A DNA stretch of 64,000 nucleotides from positions 40,170 to 104,169 of the forward strand of contig CACJNU010000002.1 of NCBI GenBank assembly GCA_902594875.1, read 5' to 3'. The notes beneath the pieces are model-generated. The model was not told where the DNA came from. It saw nothing but the letters and a program-made list of their open reading frames with translations, and searched no databases. Both the position numbers and the translations under genes were made by a program. This DNA is from an uncultured Prochlorococcus sp. (GTDB taxonomy: Bacteria; Cyanobacteriota; Cyanobacteriia; PCC-6307; Cyanobiaceae). This document shows positions 47,108-57,335 of this stretch, one piece after another (position 1 is the stretch's first letter; every line of letters begins with the position of its first letter).

Positions 47108-47533
47108 TTAAAAAGGTATTTCGTCAACTTCAGGTACTAAAGGTGAACTATCCCAACTAGATTTTTTAGGGGTTTCTTTATTTTTAAATGACTCATTATT
47201 TTCTTTTTGATCAGACTTAGTAACATCAACTGGCGATATTTGATGAATTTTTGAAGCTGTTAGTTCTGGTTGCTTTTCTTTAGTTCCGTCTTTTCTAGTG
47301 ACAGAATTCATCTTTAGACGTCCCTCAATAACAATATTTTGCCCCTCCTTTAGTTCATCTACCATTTCTTGGGCAATATTTCCCCATCCTATGATCTTGA
47401 GCTCTCTGGTTGGATCTTCACTACGTAATCCTTTAAAATTAACAATCATTTCTGCAATTGGAGTTTGGTTTTCTTTGGTATACCTCATTTGGGGAGCGCT
47501 ATTAATGACCGCCTGAATTAAACAATGATTCAT
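47108..47533 (-). CDS. ssb: Single-stranded DNA-binding protein
   Basis: 141 residues. The OB fold covers about residues 1-100 (EGRLKMNSVTRKDGT). A flexible polar linker follows, and the end is the acidic interaction tip DEIPF. Start ATG at 47533. Length is on the short side of the family. Works with priA and other replication-repair proteins. Confidence 0.93.
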   Translation of the reverse strand: MNHCLIQAVINSAPQMRYTKENQTPIAEMIVNFKGLRSEDPTRELKIIGWGNIAQEMVDELKEGQNIVIEGRLKMNSVTRKDGTKEKQPELTASKIHQISPVDVTKSDQKENNESFKNKETPKKSSWDSSPLVPEVDEIPF

Positions 47534-47561
47534 TACTTACTATTTAATTAAAGACATACTG

Positions 47562-48359
47562 ATGCAGAATCAAGGAAATTGCTATAAAAATGTTTGGATC
47601 CTATCAGGAACTTCGGATGGACCTGTAATAGCTAATAGGCTTCTTGAACTTAATTATTCAGTCTTTGCAAGTGTTTTAACTTATAAAGCAGGGCAAGCTT
47701 ATATTGAAGATCCAAAGTTACATATCATTACGGGGAAATTAAATAATAAAGATCAAATAATTCATTTCATAAATAAAAATAAAATCACATGTGTTGTCGA
47801 TGCTACTCATCCGTTTGCAGTAATAATTTCTAAAAATCTTAATAATGCATGTAAAGAAATTAATACACCTCTTTTACTATTTGAGAGGAAATCTCTTATA
47901 AATAACACTAATAATTTTTTTTATATTGATCATTTAAAGGATATAAATAATGTTGATATGGAAAATAAGAATATTCTTCTTGCAATAGGATCAAGATTCC
48001 TTAACGATACAGCTAGTTATTATATGAATTGTAAAGCAAATGTATTTACAAGGGTACTTCCAACTTATGAGAGTATAACTAAAGCTTTTGGATCATGTAT
48101 TAAAAATTCAAACATCGCGATACTTGAACCAAGTAAAAATAATAAAAGCATTTTAGAAAAAAAAATTTGCGATTTTTGGGAGATAGATTATGTTCTATGC
48201 AGAGAATCTGGAAGTTATTCTCAGAAAAACTGGGAGAGTATAGTTTCTGGAAGTAAAATGAAGTTATTTTTGGTTAAAAGACCGAAAGTTAAAAATGATT
48301 ATTCTTACACTTTTGATCAATATCACAATTTGATAAATCACATTATTAAAAAATATTGA
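47562..48359 (+). CDS. cobK: Precorrin-6A reductase
   Basis: NADPH-dependent step of cobalamin ring synthesis. The 265-residue protein has VWILSGTSDGPVIANRLLE near the start, VDATHPFAVIISKNL near residue 80, and LLAIGSRFL. Low sequence conservation is usual for this family. Followed by cutA 13 bases later. Completes with cobM the B12 genes of the window. Confidence 0.88.
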   Translation: MQNQGNCYKNVWILSGTSDGPVIANRLLELNYSVFASVLTYKAGQAYIEDPKLHIITGKLNNKDQIIHFINKNKITCVVDATHPFAVIISKNLNNACKEINTPLLLFERKSLINNTNNFFYIDHLKDINNVDMENKNILLAIGSRFLNDTASYYMNCKANVFTRVLPTYESITKAFGSCIKNSNIAILEPSKNNKSILEKKICDFWEIDYVLCRESGSYSQKNWESIVSGSKMKLFLVKRPKVKNDYSYTFDQYHNLINHIIKKY

Positions 48360-48372
48360 TGTTTAATTCATT

Positions 48373-48678
48373 ATGGAAGTATTAGTTATGATCACAACTG
48401 AATCAAGTAACGCATATGCTTTGCGAATGGCTAAATTACTATTACAAAATAAACTTGCAGCTTGTGTTTCGATAAAGCAAATTTTTTCAATTTATAATTG
48501 GCATGATGATATTGAAGAAACTAAAGAGTTTGAAGTCACAATAAAAAGTAAACTAGAATTTAAAGATTGTTTAATTGATTTCGTAAATAAAAATTCCACA
48601 TATGATGTCCCTCAAATTATTTACAAAAAATACCATGCTGATATGAAATATTATGATTGGTTGAATAAGACTATTTGA
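48373..48678 (+). CDS. cutA: CutA divalent-cation tolerance protein
   Basis: 101-residue trimer-forming ferredoxin-like protein. Motifs are VMITTESSNAYALRMAKLLL, NKLAACVSIKQIFSIYNW, and YDVPQIIYKK. Despite the name, a copper-tolerance role is uncertain in cyanobacteria. Ends 6 bases from the convergent PfkB gene. Confidence 0.92.
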   Translation: MEVLVMITTESSNAYALRMAKLLLQNKLAACVSIKQIFSIYNWHDDIEETKEFEVTIKSKLEFKDCLIDFVNKNSTYDVPQIIYKKYHADMKYYDWLNKTI

Positions 48679-48684
48679 TTAAAT

Positions 48685-49686
48685 CTATTTTATTAACTCT
48701 TTAAGATCAATATTTGTTCTAGATCCTAATTGCGTAATTATTTGCCCCGCACAAATTGAAGCTATCTCTCCGCATTTTTTGAGGGAACAATTGTTTATTA
48801 ATCCATGGATAAATCCTCCCGCATAGATATCTCCTGCTCCTGTAGTATCAATAATCTTGCCTTTTGTTATTGACTCAATTATTTCAATATTATTTTTGTT
48901 AACGACCAGAGAACCATTGCTTCCAAGAGTTACTATGACTAATTCACATAAGGAGGATAGGTCTTCTTTGCAGCTTGATAATTTATCATTTTTAAATAGA
49001 CTTAACACCTCGGATTCATTACAAAAAACAATATCTACATATTCATAAATTAATTCCAAGAAACTCTCACGATGTCTATCTACACAAAATGAATCAGATA
49101 AAGAAAGGATTATTTTTGTATTAGATTGTTTTGCAATTTGGGCGGCTTTAATAAAAGCTTTTTTAGCTAATTCGCTGTCCCATAAATATCCTTCTAAATA
49201 TAAGTATTTACTTTCCCTAATTACAGTAAAGTCAATGTCTTCTGGTTCAAACTCTACAGATGCTCCTAGGTAAGTGCACATAGTTCTTTGTGCATCAGGT
49301 GTAACCAAAATGATTGAATGAGCTGTTGGAGCTCCTTTAATAGTAGGTGGAGTATTAAATATAGTTTTACTTTTTTTTATATCGTCAGAAAAGAAATTCC
49401 CAAATTGATCATTTCTCACTCTTCCTATAAACTGCACATGATTGCCTAATTCTGCTAAAGAAACAACGGTATTTGCTGAGGACCCACCTGAAATTTGTTT
49501 GATCACTTTGCAATTTTCTAACAATCTCTGAGATTCATCAGAATTAATTAGATTCATTGATCCTTTGTCCAGATTATTTATCTCAAGAAACTCATCTTCA
49601 ATATTTACAATAATATCTACTATTGCATTGCCCAGACCAACAAGATCAACTTTTTTATGTTCAAAATGTCTAAAGGATTCCTTCAT
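48685..49686 (-). CDS. PfkB-family carbohydrate/nucleoside kinase
   Basis: 333-residue ribokinase-fold enzyme. Signatures are ISGGSSANTVVSLAELG near residue 66 and the ATP/anion-hole DTTGAGDIYAGGFIHGL near residue 275, with the catalytic Asp in GAGD. Adenosine kinase or a sugar kinase fits; substrate not determinable. It lies 29 bases downstream of purA on the same strand, which favours a purine-related substrate by context. Confidence 0.85.
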   Translation of the reverse strand: MKESFRHFEHKKVDLVGLGNAIVDIIVNIEDEFLEINNLDKGSMNLINSDESQRLLENCKVIKQISGGSSANTVVSLAELGNHVQFIGRVRNDQFGNFFSDDIKKSKTIFNTPPTIKGAPTAHSIILVTPDAQRTMCTYLGASVEFEPEDIDFTVIRESKYLYLEGYLWDSELAKKAFIKAAQIAKQSNTKIILSLSDSFCVDRHRESFLELIYEYVDIVFCNESEVLSLFKNDKLSSCKEDLSSLCELVIVTLGSNGSLVVNKNNIEIIESITKGKIIDTTGAGDIYAGGFIHGLINNCSLKKCGEIASICAGQIITQLGSRTNIDLKELIK

Positions 49687-49715
49687 TAATTTGGAACTAA
49701 ATTACTGGAACTAAA

Positions 49716-51080
<1,365 letters not shown>

Positions 51081-51107
51081 TTACTTTTAAAAAGTAAATG
51101 AATTGTA

Positions 51108-51545
51108 TCAACTTTCTCTTAGAACCATTTTTTCAGCAAGAGAAAATTCTTTGGTTAAACGCTCTTTAAGTTTATCTGGTAAAGGTCTACTTGCAAAGTT
51201 TTTGTAATGACCTGCCATAGCATTTAATGCTGTTTGCATTGTGGTAAATGATTGCGTTTTATTCACCATCCCTCTATTTCTATATCTGGAAATATAGTCA
51301 GTTATGAGTGTAAGAGCTTCACTTCTTACTTCATCTTTGTTTGGAGAATCTTTTGGAGTATCAACAGCTGTTTGTAATGTCTTAACAACTGAAATTGTAT
51401 CCTTTGTATAGTCACCTGTCATAGCGGTTTTTGCGGCTATGGAAGGGGAACTAAATAGTGTAAAAACAACAATTAAGGAAATTGCAAAAGATATAGCTTT
51501 GGTAAGATTCTTAAAAAATAATTTTGATGTCCATTTCAGTAACAT
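51108..51545 (-). CDS. psb27: Photosystem II assembly protein Psb27
   Basis: Lumenal factor that binds CP43 during photosystem II assembly and repair. The 145-residue precursor has a signal (hydrophobic VVFTLFSSPSIAA). The mature four-helix domain includes DYTKDTISVVKTLQTAVDTP and DYISRYRNRGMVN. Many homologues are lipoproteins, but no lipobox Cys is visible at the cleavage region here. Confidence 0.92.
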   Translation of the reverse strand: MLLKWTSKLFFKNLTKAISFAISLIVVFTLFSSPSIAAKTAMTGDYTKDTISVVKTLQTAVDTPKDSPNKDEVRSEALTLITDYISRYRNRGMVNKTQSFTTMQTALNAMAGHYKNFASRPLPDKLKERLTKEFSLAEKMVLRES

Positions 51546-51571
51546 AATTTAGCTCCCAAAAAAAATAAGCC

Positions 51572-53374
51572 TCAAGACTTTTTATTGTACATTATTTCAG
51601 ATTCGGAAATAAATTTTTCTAACAATTTATCAGTACTAATTTTAAGCTTAGTATTATTTGTTCTGCATAAAAGTTCTACTTCTTTGTTAATAGAATCTCT
51701 GCCAATAATTATCTGAAAAGGAATACCAATTAATTCCGCATCTTTAAATTTCACTCCAGCTCTATCGTTTCTATCATCAAGAAGGACATCAATTTTATTA
51801 ATTAAAAAGTTGTTATAAATATGCTCAGTAAGATCACTTTGAATAGGATCTTTTAGGTTTGTTGGGATAATAATAACTTCAAAAGGAGAAATCTGGATAG
51901 GCCAACAAATGCCTTTTTGATCATGATTCTGTTCGATTGAGGCTTGAGCTATTCTCGTCACTCCTATACCGTAACAACCCATCCATAAATTTTTTAGCTT
52001 ACCATCCTTATCAGAGAACTTTGCATTTAATTTTTCACTATATTTCTGACCTAGTTGGAAAATATGCCCAATCTCGATACCTTTTTTTTCTTTAAGTTCT
52101 TCATCATCATAAATACTTATTTTATCTCCTTTTTTTGCATTCCTTATATCCCCAATTAGAAAGTCTTTAGAATCAAAAGAAAATTCTTGAAAAACTTTAT
52201 GGAAATTAATTTTATTCCCACCACTTATAAACTTTGAAAGGTCACTTGCAGAATGGTCAATTATTCTTGTCCATTTTTTTTCCCAATTAGAACTAGTTTT
52301 AATAGTTTTATTATCTAAATCTGGCCCGATAAAACCAAATGGTAAATCAACTAGATTTTTTTCGATAGTATTTTTGTCTTCAATCTTTTTAAGATTAAGG
52401 AGACTGAAGTGATGAAGTTTATTGATTAAGTTAAAAAGCTTTACTTCATTAATATGTTGATCGCCTCTTATGCATGCAAGAATTGGCACATTAAATTCGC
52501 CTTCGAACTGTGCAAGGAATATTACTACTTTAATAATTTGACTTGGGTCTAAATTGTTATTATCGCAAACTTCTAGGATTGTTTTTTGATGAGGCGTTTC
52601 CAGCCACTCTGCAATATTCTCCTTAAGTGGAATAGGTTGTGAGGGTAGAGAAACAGCTTTTTCGATATTGGCAGCATAAGAACCACTTTGAGTGAACAAA
52701 ATGGAATCTTCCCCAGCATCAGCAGTGACCATAAATTCTTTAGATGAAGCACCGCCAATTGCTCCACTATCAGCTTCAACCCCTACTGTCTGCAGTCCAC
52801 AAGATTTGAAAATATTTTCATAAGCATTGCCCACCTTTTCATAGAAAGAAGCTAGATCGTTTTCTGAAGAATGAAAAGAATAACCATCTTTCATTATGAA
52901 TTCTCTACTTCTCATCAATCCAAACCTTGGCCTTATTTCATCTCTAAATTTTGTTTGAATTTGGTAAAAACATTGAGGTAATTGCTTATAGGAGTTGATG
53001 GTTTCTGATGCAATACTCGTGATCACCTCTTCGTGAGTTGGCGCTAAACCAAATTCCTTACCTTGTCTATCTGTGAGATTAAACATTATTCCTTCACCTG
53101 CGGTATATCCTTCCCACCTTTCACTTTTTTTCCATAAATCTGCAGGATGAAGTTGGGGTAATAGTAATTTTGTACAACCAATACTATTAAGTTCTTTTTC
53201 TATTATTGCGGATATTTTTTCAATAACTCTAAGCATTAGTGGCATGTATGCATAAATACCGCTGTTAACTCTGCGAATATACCCAGCTTTTAAGAGTAAT
53301 TGATGTGAAATAATCTCAGCTTCAGAAGGTGTGTCACGAAGTGTCCCCAGAGGAAATGAGGTTGTCACGCGCAT
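51572..53374 (-). CDS. proS: Proline-tRNA ligase
   Basis: 600-residue class II synthetase of the bacterial type. Motif 1 is in HQLLLKAGYIRRVNSGIYAYMP (key part RRVNSGIYAYMP), motif 2 FRDEIRPRFGLMRSREFIMKD (key part FRDEIRPRFG), motif 3 GCYGIGVTRIAQA. A middle editing-type insertion lies at about 225-400. Overlap-free; 27 bases upstream of psb27. Confidence 0.95.
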   Translation of the reverse strand: MRVTTSFPLGTLRDTPSEAEIISHQLLLKAGYIRRVNSGIYAYMPLMLRVIEKISAIIEKELNSIGCTKLLLPQLHPADLWKKSERWEGYTAGEGIMFNLTDRQGKEFGLAPTHEEVITSIASETINSYKQLPQCFYQIQTKFRDEIRPRFGLMRSREFIMKDGYSFHSSENDLASFYEKVGNAYENIFKSCGLQTVGVEADSGAIGGASSKEFMVTADAGEDSILFTQSGSYAANIEKAVSLPSQPIPLKENIAEWLETPHQKTILEVCDNNNLDPSQIIKVVIFLAQFEGEFNVPILACIRGDQHINEVKLFNLINKLHHFSLLNLKKIEDKNTIEKNLVDLPFGFIGPDLDNKTIKTSSNWEKKWTRIIDHSASDLSKFISGGNKINFHKVFQEFSFDSKDFLIGDIRNAKKGDKISIYDDEELKEKKGIEIGHIFQLGQKYSEKLNAKFSDKDGKLKNLWMGCYGIGVTRIAQASIEQNHDQKGICWPIQISPFEVIIIPTNLKDPIQSDLTEHIYNNFLINKIDVLLDDRNDRAGVKFKDAELIGIPFQIIIGRDSINKEVELLCRTNNTKLKISTDKLLEKFISESEIMYNKKS

Positions 53375-53490
53375 ACAGAAAAATCCTTAATAATATTTAA
53401 TTTTATCAATTAAGATGAAAAAATAATTTAAAGTGTCTTGAGTCCCTAAACGCGGCTAGTCTAAGAATATTCTTTCTGCTAACTTTTTCT

Positions 53491-53525
53491 GTAATGAAGT
53501 TCAAACTTTTTAAAAAGTTCATTAC
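53491..53525. promoter_or_regulatory. Long bulged inverted repeat upstream of the 53549 gene
   Basis: GTAATGAA + seven bases + CTTTTT (53491-53511) is followed directly by AAAAAGTTCATTAC (53512-53525). The arms pair over 14 bases with a seven-base bulge. It ends 23 bases before the start of the HTH-like gene, inside the divergent proS spacer. A role as operator or leader structure is inference. Confidence 0.4.
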
Positions 53526-53548
53526 TACTTAATCATTTTCTTAAGTTT

Positions 53549-53899
53549 ATGGAAAATATAGATTCCAATATTTCTAGTGAAGAGGAATTGGTAGGTATTG
53601 ATGAAGTTCAAAAATTCCTAAATAGATCAAGAGCTTCTGTCTATAGGTATACAAATACAGATTTAAGAAATCTAAACCCTAGTTTTAATCCAAGAAAATT
53701 AAATCCTGAATTTAGGACTGATCAAAAAGATCCTTTAAAATTCCATCCCAATGAAGTAGCAAGATTTGCAAAAGATATTTTAAGAATAAAGGAAGTTACT
53801 GTAGAGGTCTTTAATACCCCTTCGTCCGCTGCTCAAAATATACTGGCGCAAATATTAGACGAACTAAAATCTATTAGGTCTTTGCTAGAAAAAAAGTAA
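53549..53899 (+). CDS. Putative HTH DNA-binding protein
   Basis: 116 residues. Residues 15-35 (VGIDEVQKFLNRSRASVYRY) look like a MerR/excisionase-type helix-turn-helix. A conserved-looking Asn/Pro region with NPSFNPRKLNPEF follows, and the C-terminal helix is LAQILDELKSIRSLLEKK, a likely dimer coiled coil. DNA targets unknown; the inverted repeat just upstream could be autoregulatory. First of a plus-strand group that continues to lepB. Confidence 0.6.
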   Translation: MENIDSNISSEEELVGIDEVQKFLNRSRASVYRYTNTDLRNLNPSFNPRKLNPEFRTDQKDPLKFHPNEVARFAKDILRIKEVTVEVFNTPSSAAQNILAQILDELKSIRSLLEKK

Positions 53900-53995
53900 T
53901 TAAAAAGTCACCTTTCAATGTTTTGATTTATTGACATTTTGAATGTAGGATAATGATGTTTAATTATCTCCTTAATATTTACCAATTAAGAGTTC

Positions 53996-54250
53996 TTGAG
54001 TTACACGAAATCAAAGCAGTTTATTCAAAGTAAATCAAGCGAAGAATCTTCTCATGGTTCTGATCGAAATGATTTTGAAAGAGATGATGATGACCCCTTA
54101 AGTATAAGGAGTTTATCAATAACATCTTTAGGTATTATTTTTGCCTTTTTGACAATTTTTTTACCTTCAATAAGCATTTTAATTGGCAGACCTCTTCCTC
54201 AAGGAAACGAGATAATTCATTATCACGATTTTAAAAAAGATGGACCTTAG
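53996..54250 (+). CDS. Small single-span membrane protein
   Basis: 84 residues from a TTG at 53996. A polar, Ser/Asp-rich N-terminus (DRNDFERDDDDPLS) is followed by a span at about 42-62 (LGIIFAFLTIFLPSISILIG). It overlaps the pyrophosphatase-like gene by 11 bases, which suggests translational coupling. No family recognised. Confidence 0.6.
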   Translation: MSYTKSKQFIQSKSSEESSHGSDRNDFERDDDDPLSIRSLSITSLGIIFAFLTIFLPSISILIGRPLPQGNEIIHYHDFKKDGP

Positions 54251-54794
54251 TTCTATACCTCCATCGCCAATGAAGGGAATAGTGAATATTGTAGTGGAAA
54301 TACCTGCAGGGAGTAGGAATAAATATGAATATTGCTCTGACGCAGGAATAATGGCCCTAGACAGAGTATTACACTCTTCAGTGAGATACCCTTTTGATTA
54401 TGGTTTTATCCCAAATACCCTTGCTGATGATGGAGCCCCCCTTGATGCAATGGTGATAATGGACGAACCTACTTTTGCGGGTTGTCTAATAAAAGCTAGA
54501 CCTATTGGAGTTTTGGATATGCATGATTGTGGTGCCTATGATGGAAAACTTTTATGTGTGCCTATGGCTAACCCTAGGCAGGCTAATATAGTAAGTATTA
54601 ATCAAATTGCTCCTAATCAGCTTGAGGATGTTGCAGAATTTTTTAGAACAAGTAAAGGACTTGATGGAAGAACAGTTCAAATTGATGGTTGGAGAGATTT
54701 CGATGTAGTTGAAAATTTATTAAAAAGTTGTATGCCTCCAAAAAAGAAAAACTTTAAAGTACTTAAGAAATCAAAAATCAGTAAATTAAATTGA
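54240..54794 (+). CDS. Inorganic pyrophosphatase-like protein, altered active site
   Basis: 184-residue family I pyrophosphatase by overall sequence: NKYEY (Lys28, Glu30), LDRVLHSSVRYPFDYGFIP, VLDMHDCGAYDGK. However, the metal motif that should read DGDPLD is DGAPLD: Ala66 replaces the Asp equivalent to E. coli Asp67, and Ser138 replaces the Tyr equivalent to E. coli Tyr141. Asp67 binds metal and activates the water, so low or no activity is inferred. A complete copy lies at 38897. Overlaps genes on both sides. Confidence 0.9.
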   Translation: MDLSSIPPSPMKGIVNIVVEIPAGSRNKYEYCSDAGIMALDRVLHSSVRYPFDYGFIPNTLADDGAPLDAMVIMDEPTFAGCLIKARPIGVLDMHDCGAYDGKLLCVPMANPRQANIVSINQIAPNQLEDVAEFFRTSKGLDGRTVQIDGWRDFDVVENLLKSCMPPKKKNFKVLKKSKISKLN

Positions 54795-55147
54795 AAAAAA
54801 TAATTTTTTATAGTTATTTAAAATGCTCTACATGCCGAAAAGCTGTAAAGTGGCTTGAAAGCAAATATTTTGAATTTCAGTTAATTGATATTGTAAAAGA
54901 ACCTCCACTTGTTAATTATTTAAATCTAGTCTTAGAACAATACTCTGATGATAAGAAAAGGATTTTCAATACAAGAGGTAAAGCCTTTAAAACTCTTAAT
55001 CTTGATATTGATAGTTTGTCAAAGGAAGAAATTATTCAACTTCTTTTAAGTGATGGCAAATTAATAAAAAGACCATTTTTAATTTACGAAGGGAAAAAAG
55101 TAATTTTAGGTTTTAACGAAATTGAATATGCAAAACAATTAATATAA
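54791..55147 (+). CDS. ArsC/Spx-family thioredoxin-fold protein
   Basis: 118 residues from a TTG that overlaps the preceding stop (4-base overlap). FYSYLKCSTCRKAVKWLES has the CXXC of Spx/YffB-like members at residues 11-14, and RPFLIYEGKKVILGF closes the domain. It could be a glutaredoxin-dependent arsenate reductase-like protein or an Spx-like redox regulator. The CXXC favours Spx/YffB over classical ArsC. Confidence 0.8.
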   Translation: MKKIIFYSYLKCSTCRKAVKWLESKYFEFQLIDIVKEPPLVNYLNLVLEQYSDDKKRIFNTRGKAFKTLNLDIDSLSKEEIIQLLLSDGKLIKRPFLIYEGKKVILGFNEIEYAKQLI

Positions 55148-55176
55148 GTATAAAAAATCAAGACTTTATTAATCCT

Positions 55177-55836
55177 ATGCCTGGTTCCATAAAAAGTTTT
55201 TTAAAAGAATGGGGTCTACTAATTCTATTAACTTTTTTTGTTTCTTCTTGTAGATCATTTTTTGCAGAACCACGTTATATCCCTTCTGGTTCAATGCTCC
55301 CAGAATTAAAAATAAATGATAGGTTAATTATTGAAAAATTTTCGCTAAGAAACTCATTACCAAAAAGAGGAGATATTGTTGTTTTTAACTCCCCTTTCTC
55401 TTTTGACAAAAAATTAATCTCATCAAGATCTAAGCCTTTACCAAAAAAAAGATATTGTTTTTTTATGAGTTTTCCTCCAATGTCGTTTATTCCTGGTTTG
55501 AGGGATCAAGCTTGCGATGCTTATATTAAAAGAGTGGTGGCACTCCCAGGAGAAATTGTAAGTGTAAACTCTAATGGTGAATTAATAATAAATAATACAT
55601 TAATTCCTGAACCCTATGTCTCATATAAGTGCTCATCATCCCTATTTAATAATTGTGGTAAATTTGAAAACATAAAAGTGCCAGAAGATCATTTTTTAGT
55701 TTTAGGTGATAATAGAGCAAATAGCTGGGATGGAAGATATTGGCCTGGAAGTAAATTTCTTCATAAAAAAGAGATAATTGGTAAAGCATATTTCAGATTT
55801 TGGCCTCTTAGTCAAGTTGGCTTTTTCAGTAAATGA
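55177..55836 (+). CDS. lepB: Signal peptidase I
   Basis: Cleaves Sec and Tat signal peptides. The 219-residue protein has one N-terminal span (LLILLTFFVSSC), catalytic Ser in YIPSGSMLPEL near residue 40, Lys in IKRVVALPGE near residue 125, and LGDNRANSWDGRYWPG (box E). Same strand as the pyrophosphatase-like gene; 29 bases after the ArsC/Spx-like gene. Confidence 0.94.
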   Translation: MPGSIKSFLKEWGLLILLTFFVSSCRSFFAEPRYIPSGSMLPELKINDRLIIEKFSLRNSLPKRGDIVVFNSPFSFDKKLISSRSKPLPKKRYCFFMSFPPMSFIPGLRDQACDAYIKRVVALPGEIVSVNSNGELIINNTLIPEPYVSYKCSSSLFNNCGKFENIKVPEDHFLVLGDNRANSWDGRYWPGSKFLHKKEIIGKAYFRFWPLSQVGFFSK

Positions 55837-55889
55837 AGCCTTTTTTCTGACTATGACTTAATCAAAATAAATTTTTAACAAGGCTTAAT

Positions 55890-57218
55890 TTAAAGTGCTC
55901 CTGAAGCAGTTGAATCAAGTATTCCCCCTAGGTGTGTTGTAATGTTAAGAGCGCTAATCACAGAGGGCTTATTGGGATCATTAAAAAGATCAATTATAGT
56001 TATGCCGCCATTACCCTGTTTTATCATCCAAATATTTGAATAATTAATCCCAAGGATATTACAAATAAGAGCTTTATTGACTGCATCATGAGCAACCATG
56101 AGGGTTTGATCATTATCCTTTTGAGTTAAACAAATTTTGTCAAAAGCTTCTACTGACCTTTCTGATACATCTTTTATACATTCACCTTCGGGCATTATTA
56201 CTTCTTCAGGTTTATCATGCCAATTTTTTAGTAAAGCAGGCCACTCTTCTCTAATTTCTGCTTCCAATTTACCCTCCCATAATCCGTGACTGATTTCTAC
56301 GAGTGAATCTATTTTCTCAATTTTTAAATCTTTGTTATTTTGAAGGATTATTTGTGCAGTCTCATAAGGCCTATGCATTGAACTTGAAAATGCCTTATTG
56401 AAAGAAATATTTCTCAAATATTCAAAAGTCTTTTTAGCTTGATCTTTTCCGTTTTCATTTAAAGGGATATCAATTTGACCTTGAAATCTACCTTCTTTGT
56501 TCCAGTTAGTTTCACCATGCCTTATAAGAAATATTCTGGAGTCTCCAATTTTATTTGGAATATTTTTATTAAGATGGGAAGTTTGATTTAAGCATTCAAT
56601 TTGAGTCTTAAAAGAGTTATCTTTCTTTGAAATATTGAGTATCGAGAAAGAAGCATTTTCTAATCTTATTTTTCTAAAACCTTGCTTAGGCTTTCCTAAT
56701 AACAAGAGTATTAAACATCTAAGTATTGCATTATGTCCTACAATTAGAATATTCACATCATCTTTGTCTAGATAAATTTTTAAAATATCTTCTACAAAAT
56801 TTGTTGCTTGAAAAAATAATTCTTGAATTGGTTTATAAGACTTATTATCATTTCTTTTTAAGATAAGATTTTCTGGATCATTTTTCCATATAGGGTAAAT
56901 TTCTGGAAATTTCTTTTTTATTTCATCAATTTTTAGACCAGACCATTCACTAAGATCTACCTCTAGCAAATTTTCGTCGAATATAATTTTTTGTTCTTTA
57001 TTAAAGGTCTTTTTAATTGTTTTTGCAGTCTCTGCCGCTCTGACAAGCGGGGAGGAATATATATTATCAAAGTTTATTTTTGATAGTGCTTTTCCTGCTT
57101 TTCGGGCTTGTTCGTATCCTTCATTAGTTAGTATTGAATCATTTGTTCTTCCTTGAATCAATCCTTTTGTATTGAAACTGCTTAGTCCGTGCCTAACTAA
57201 CACTAATCGTATAGCCAT
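55890..57218 (-). CDS. Tandem histidine phosphatase (phosphoglycerate-mutase superfamily)
   Basis: 442 residues containing two complete histidine-phosphatase domains. Domain 1 has LVRHGLSSFNTKG and VGHNAILRCL. Domain 2 has LIRHGETNWNKEGRFQGQ, SHGLWEG and VAHDAVNKAL. Both catalytic His pairs are present. Cyanobacterial relatives are annotated as phosphoglycerate mutase, phosphoserine phosphatase or carboxyarabinitol-1-phosphatase; substrate cannot be chosen here. Confidence 0.85.
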   Translation of the reverse strand: MAIRLVLVRHGLSSFNTKGLIQGRTNDSILTNEGYEQARKAGKALSKINFDNIYSSPLVRAAETAKTIKKTFNKEQKIIFDENLLEVDLSEWSGLKIDEIKKKFPEIYPIWKNDPENLILKRNDNKSYKPIQELFFQATNFVEDILKIYLDKDDVNILIVGHNAILRCLILLLLGKPKQGFRKIRLENASFSILNISKKDNSFKTQIECLNQTSHLNKNIPNKIGDSRIFLIRHGETNWNKEGRFQGQIDIPLNENGKDQAKKTFEYLRNISFNKAFSSSMHRPYETAQIILQNNKDLKIEKIDSLVEISHGLWEGKLEAEIREEWPALLKNWHDKPEEVIMPEGECIKDVSERSVEAFDKICLTQKDNDQTLMVAHDAVNKALICNILGINYSNIWMIKQGNGGITIIDLFNDPNKPSVISALNITTHLGGILDSTASGAL

Positions 57219-57335
57219 TATATAAATTTGAAAATTAAGTTAATTTAATCATCTCATGGCGTGATTAAAATAGATACATAAGACATAAGGAACTTCAATG
57301 ATAACTAAGTATATTTTTCAACAATATAATAAGTT

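Noticed and set aside
47534..47561. Cobalamin riboswitch before cobK
   Set aside because: The spacer is only 28 bases, too short; none was seen before cobM either.
55840..55910. Terminator between lepB and the histidine phosphatase
   Set aside because: AAGCCTT and AAGGCTT are complementary but separated by about 35 bases, so a stable hairpin is unlikely.
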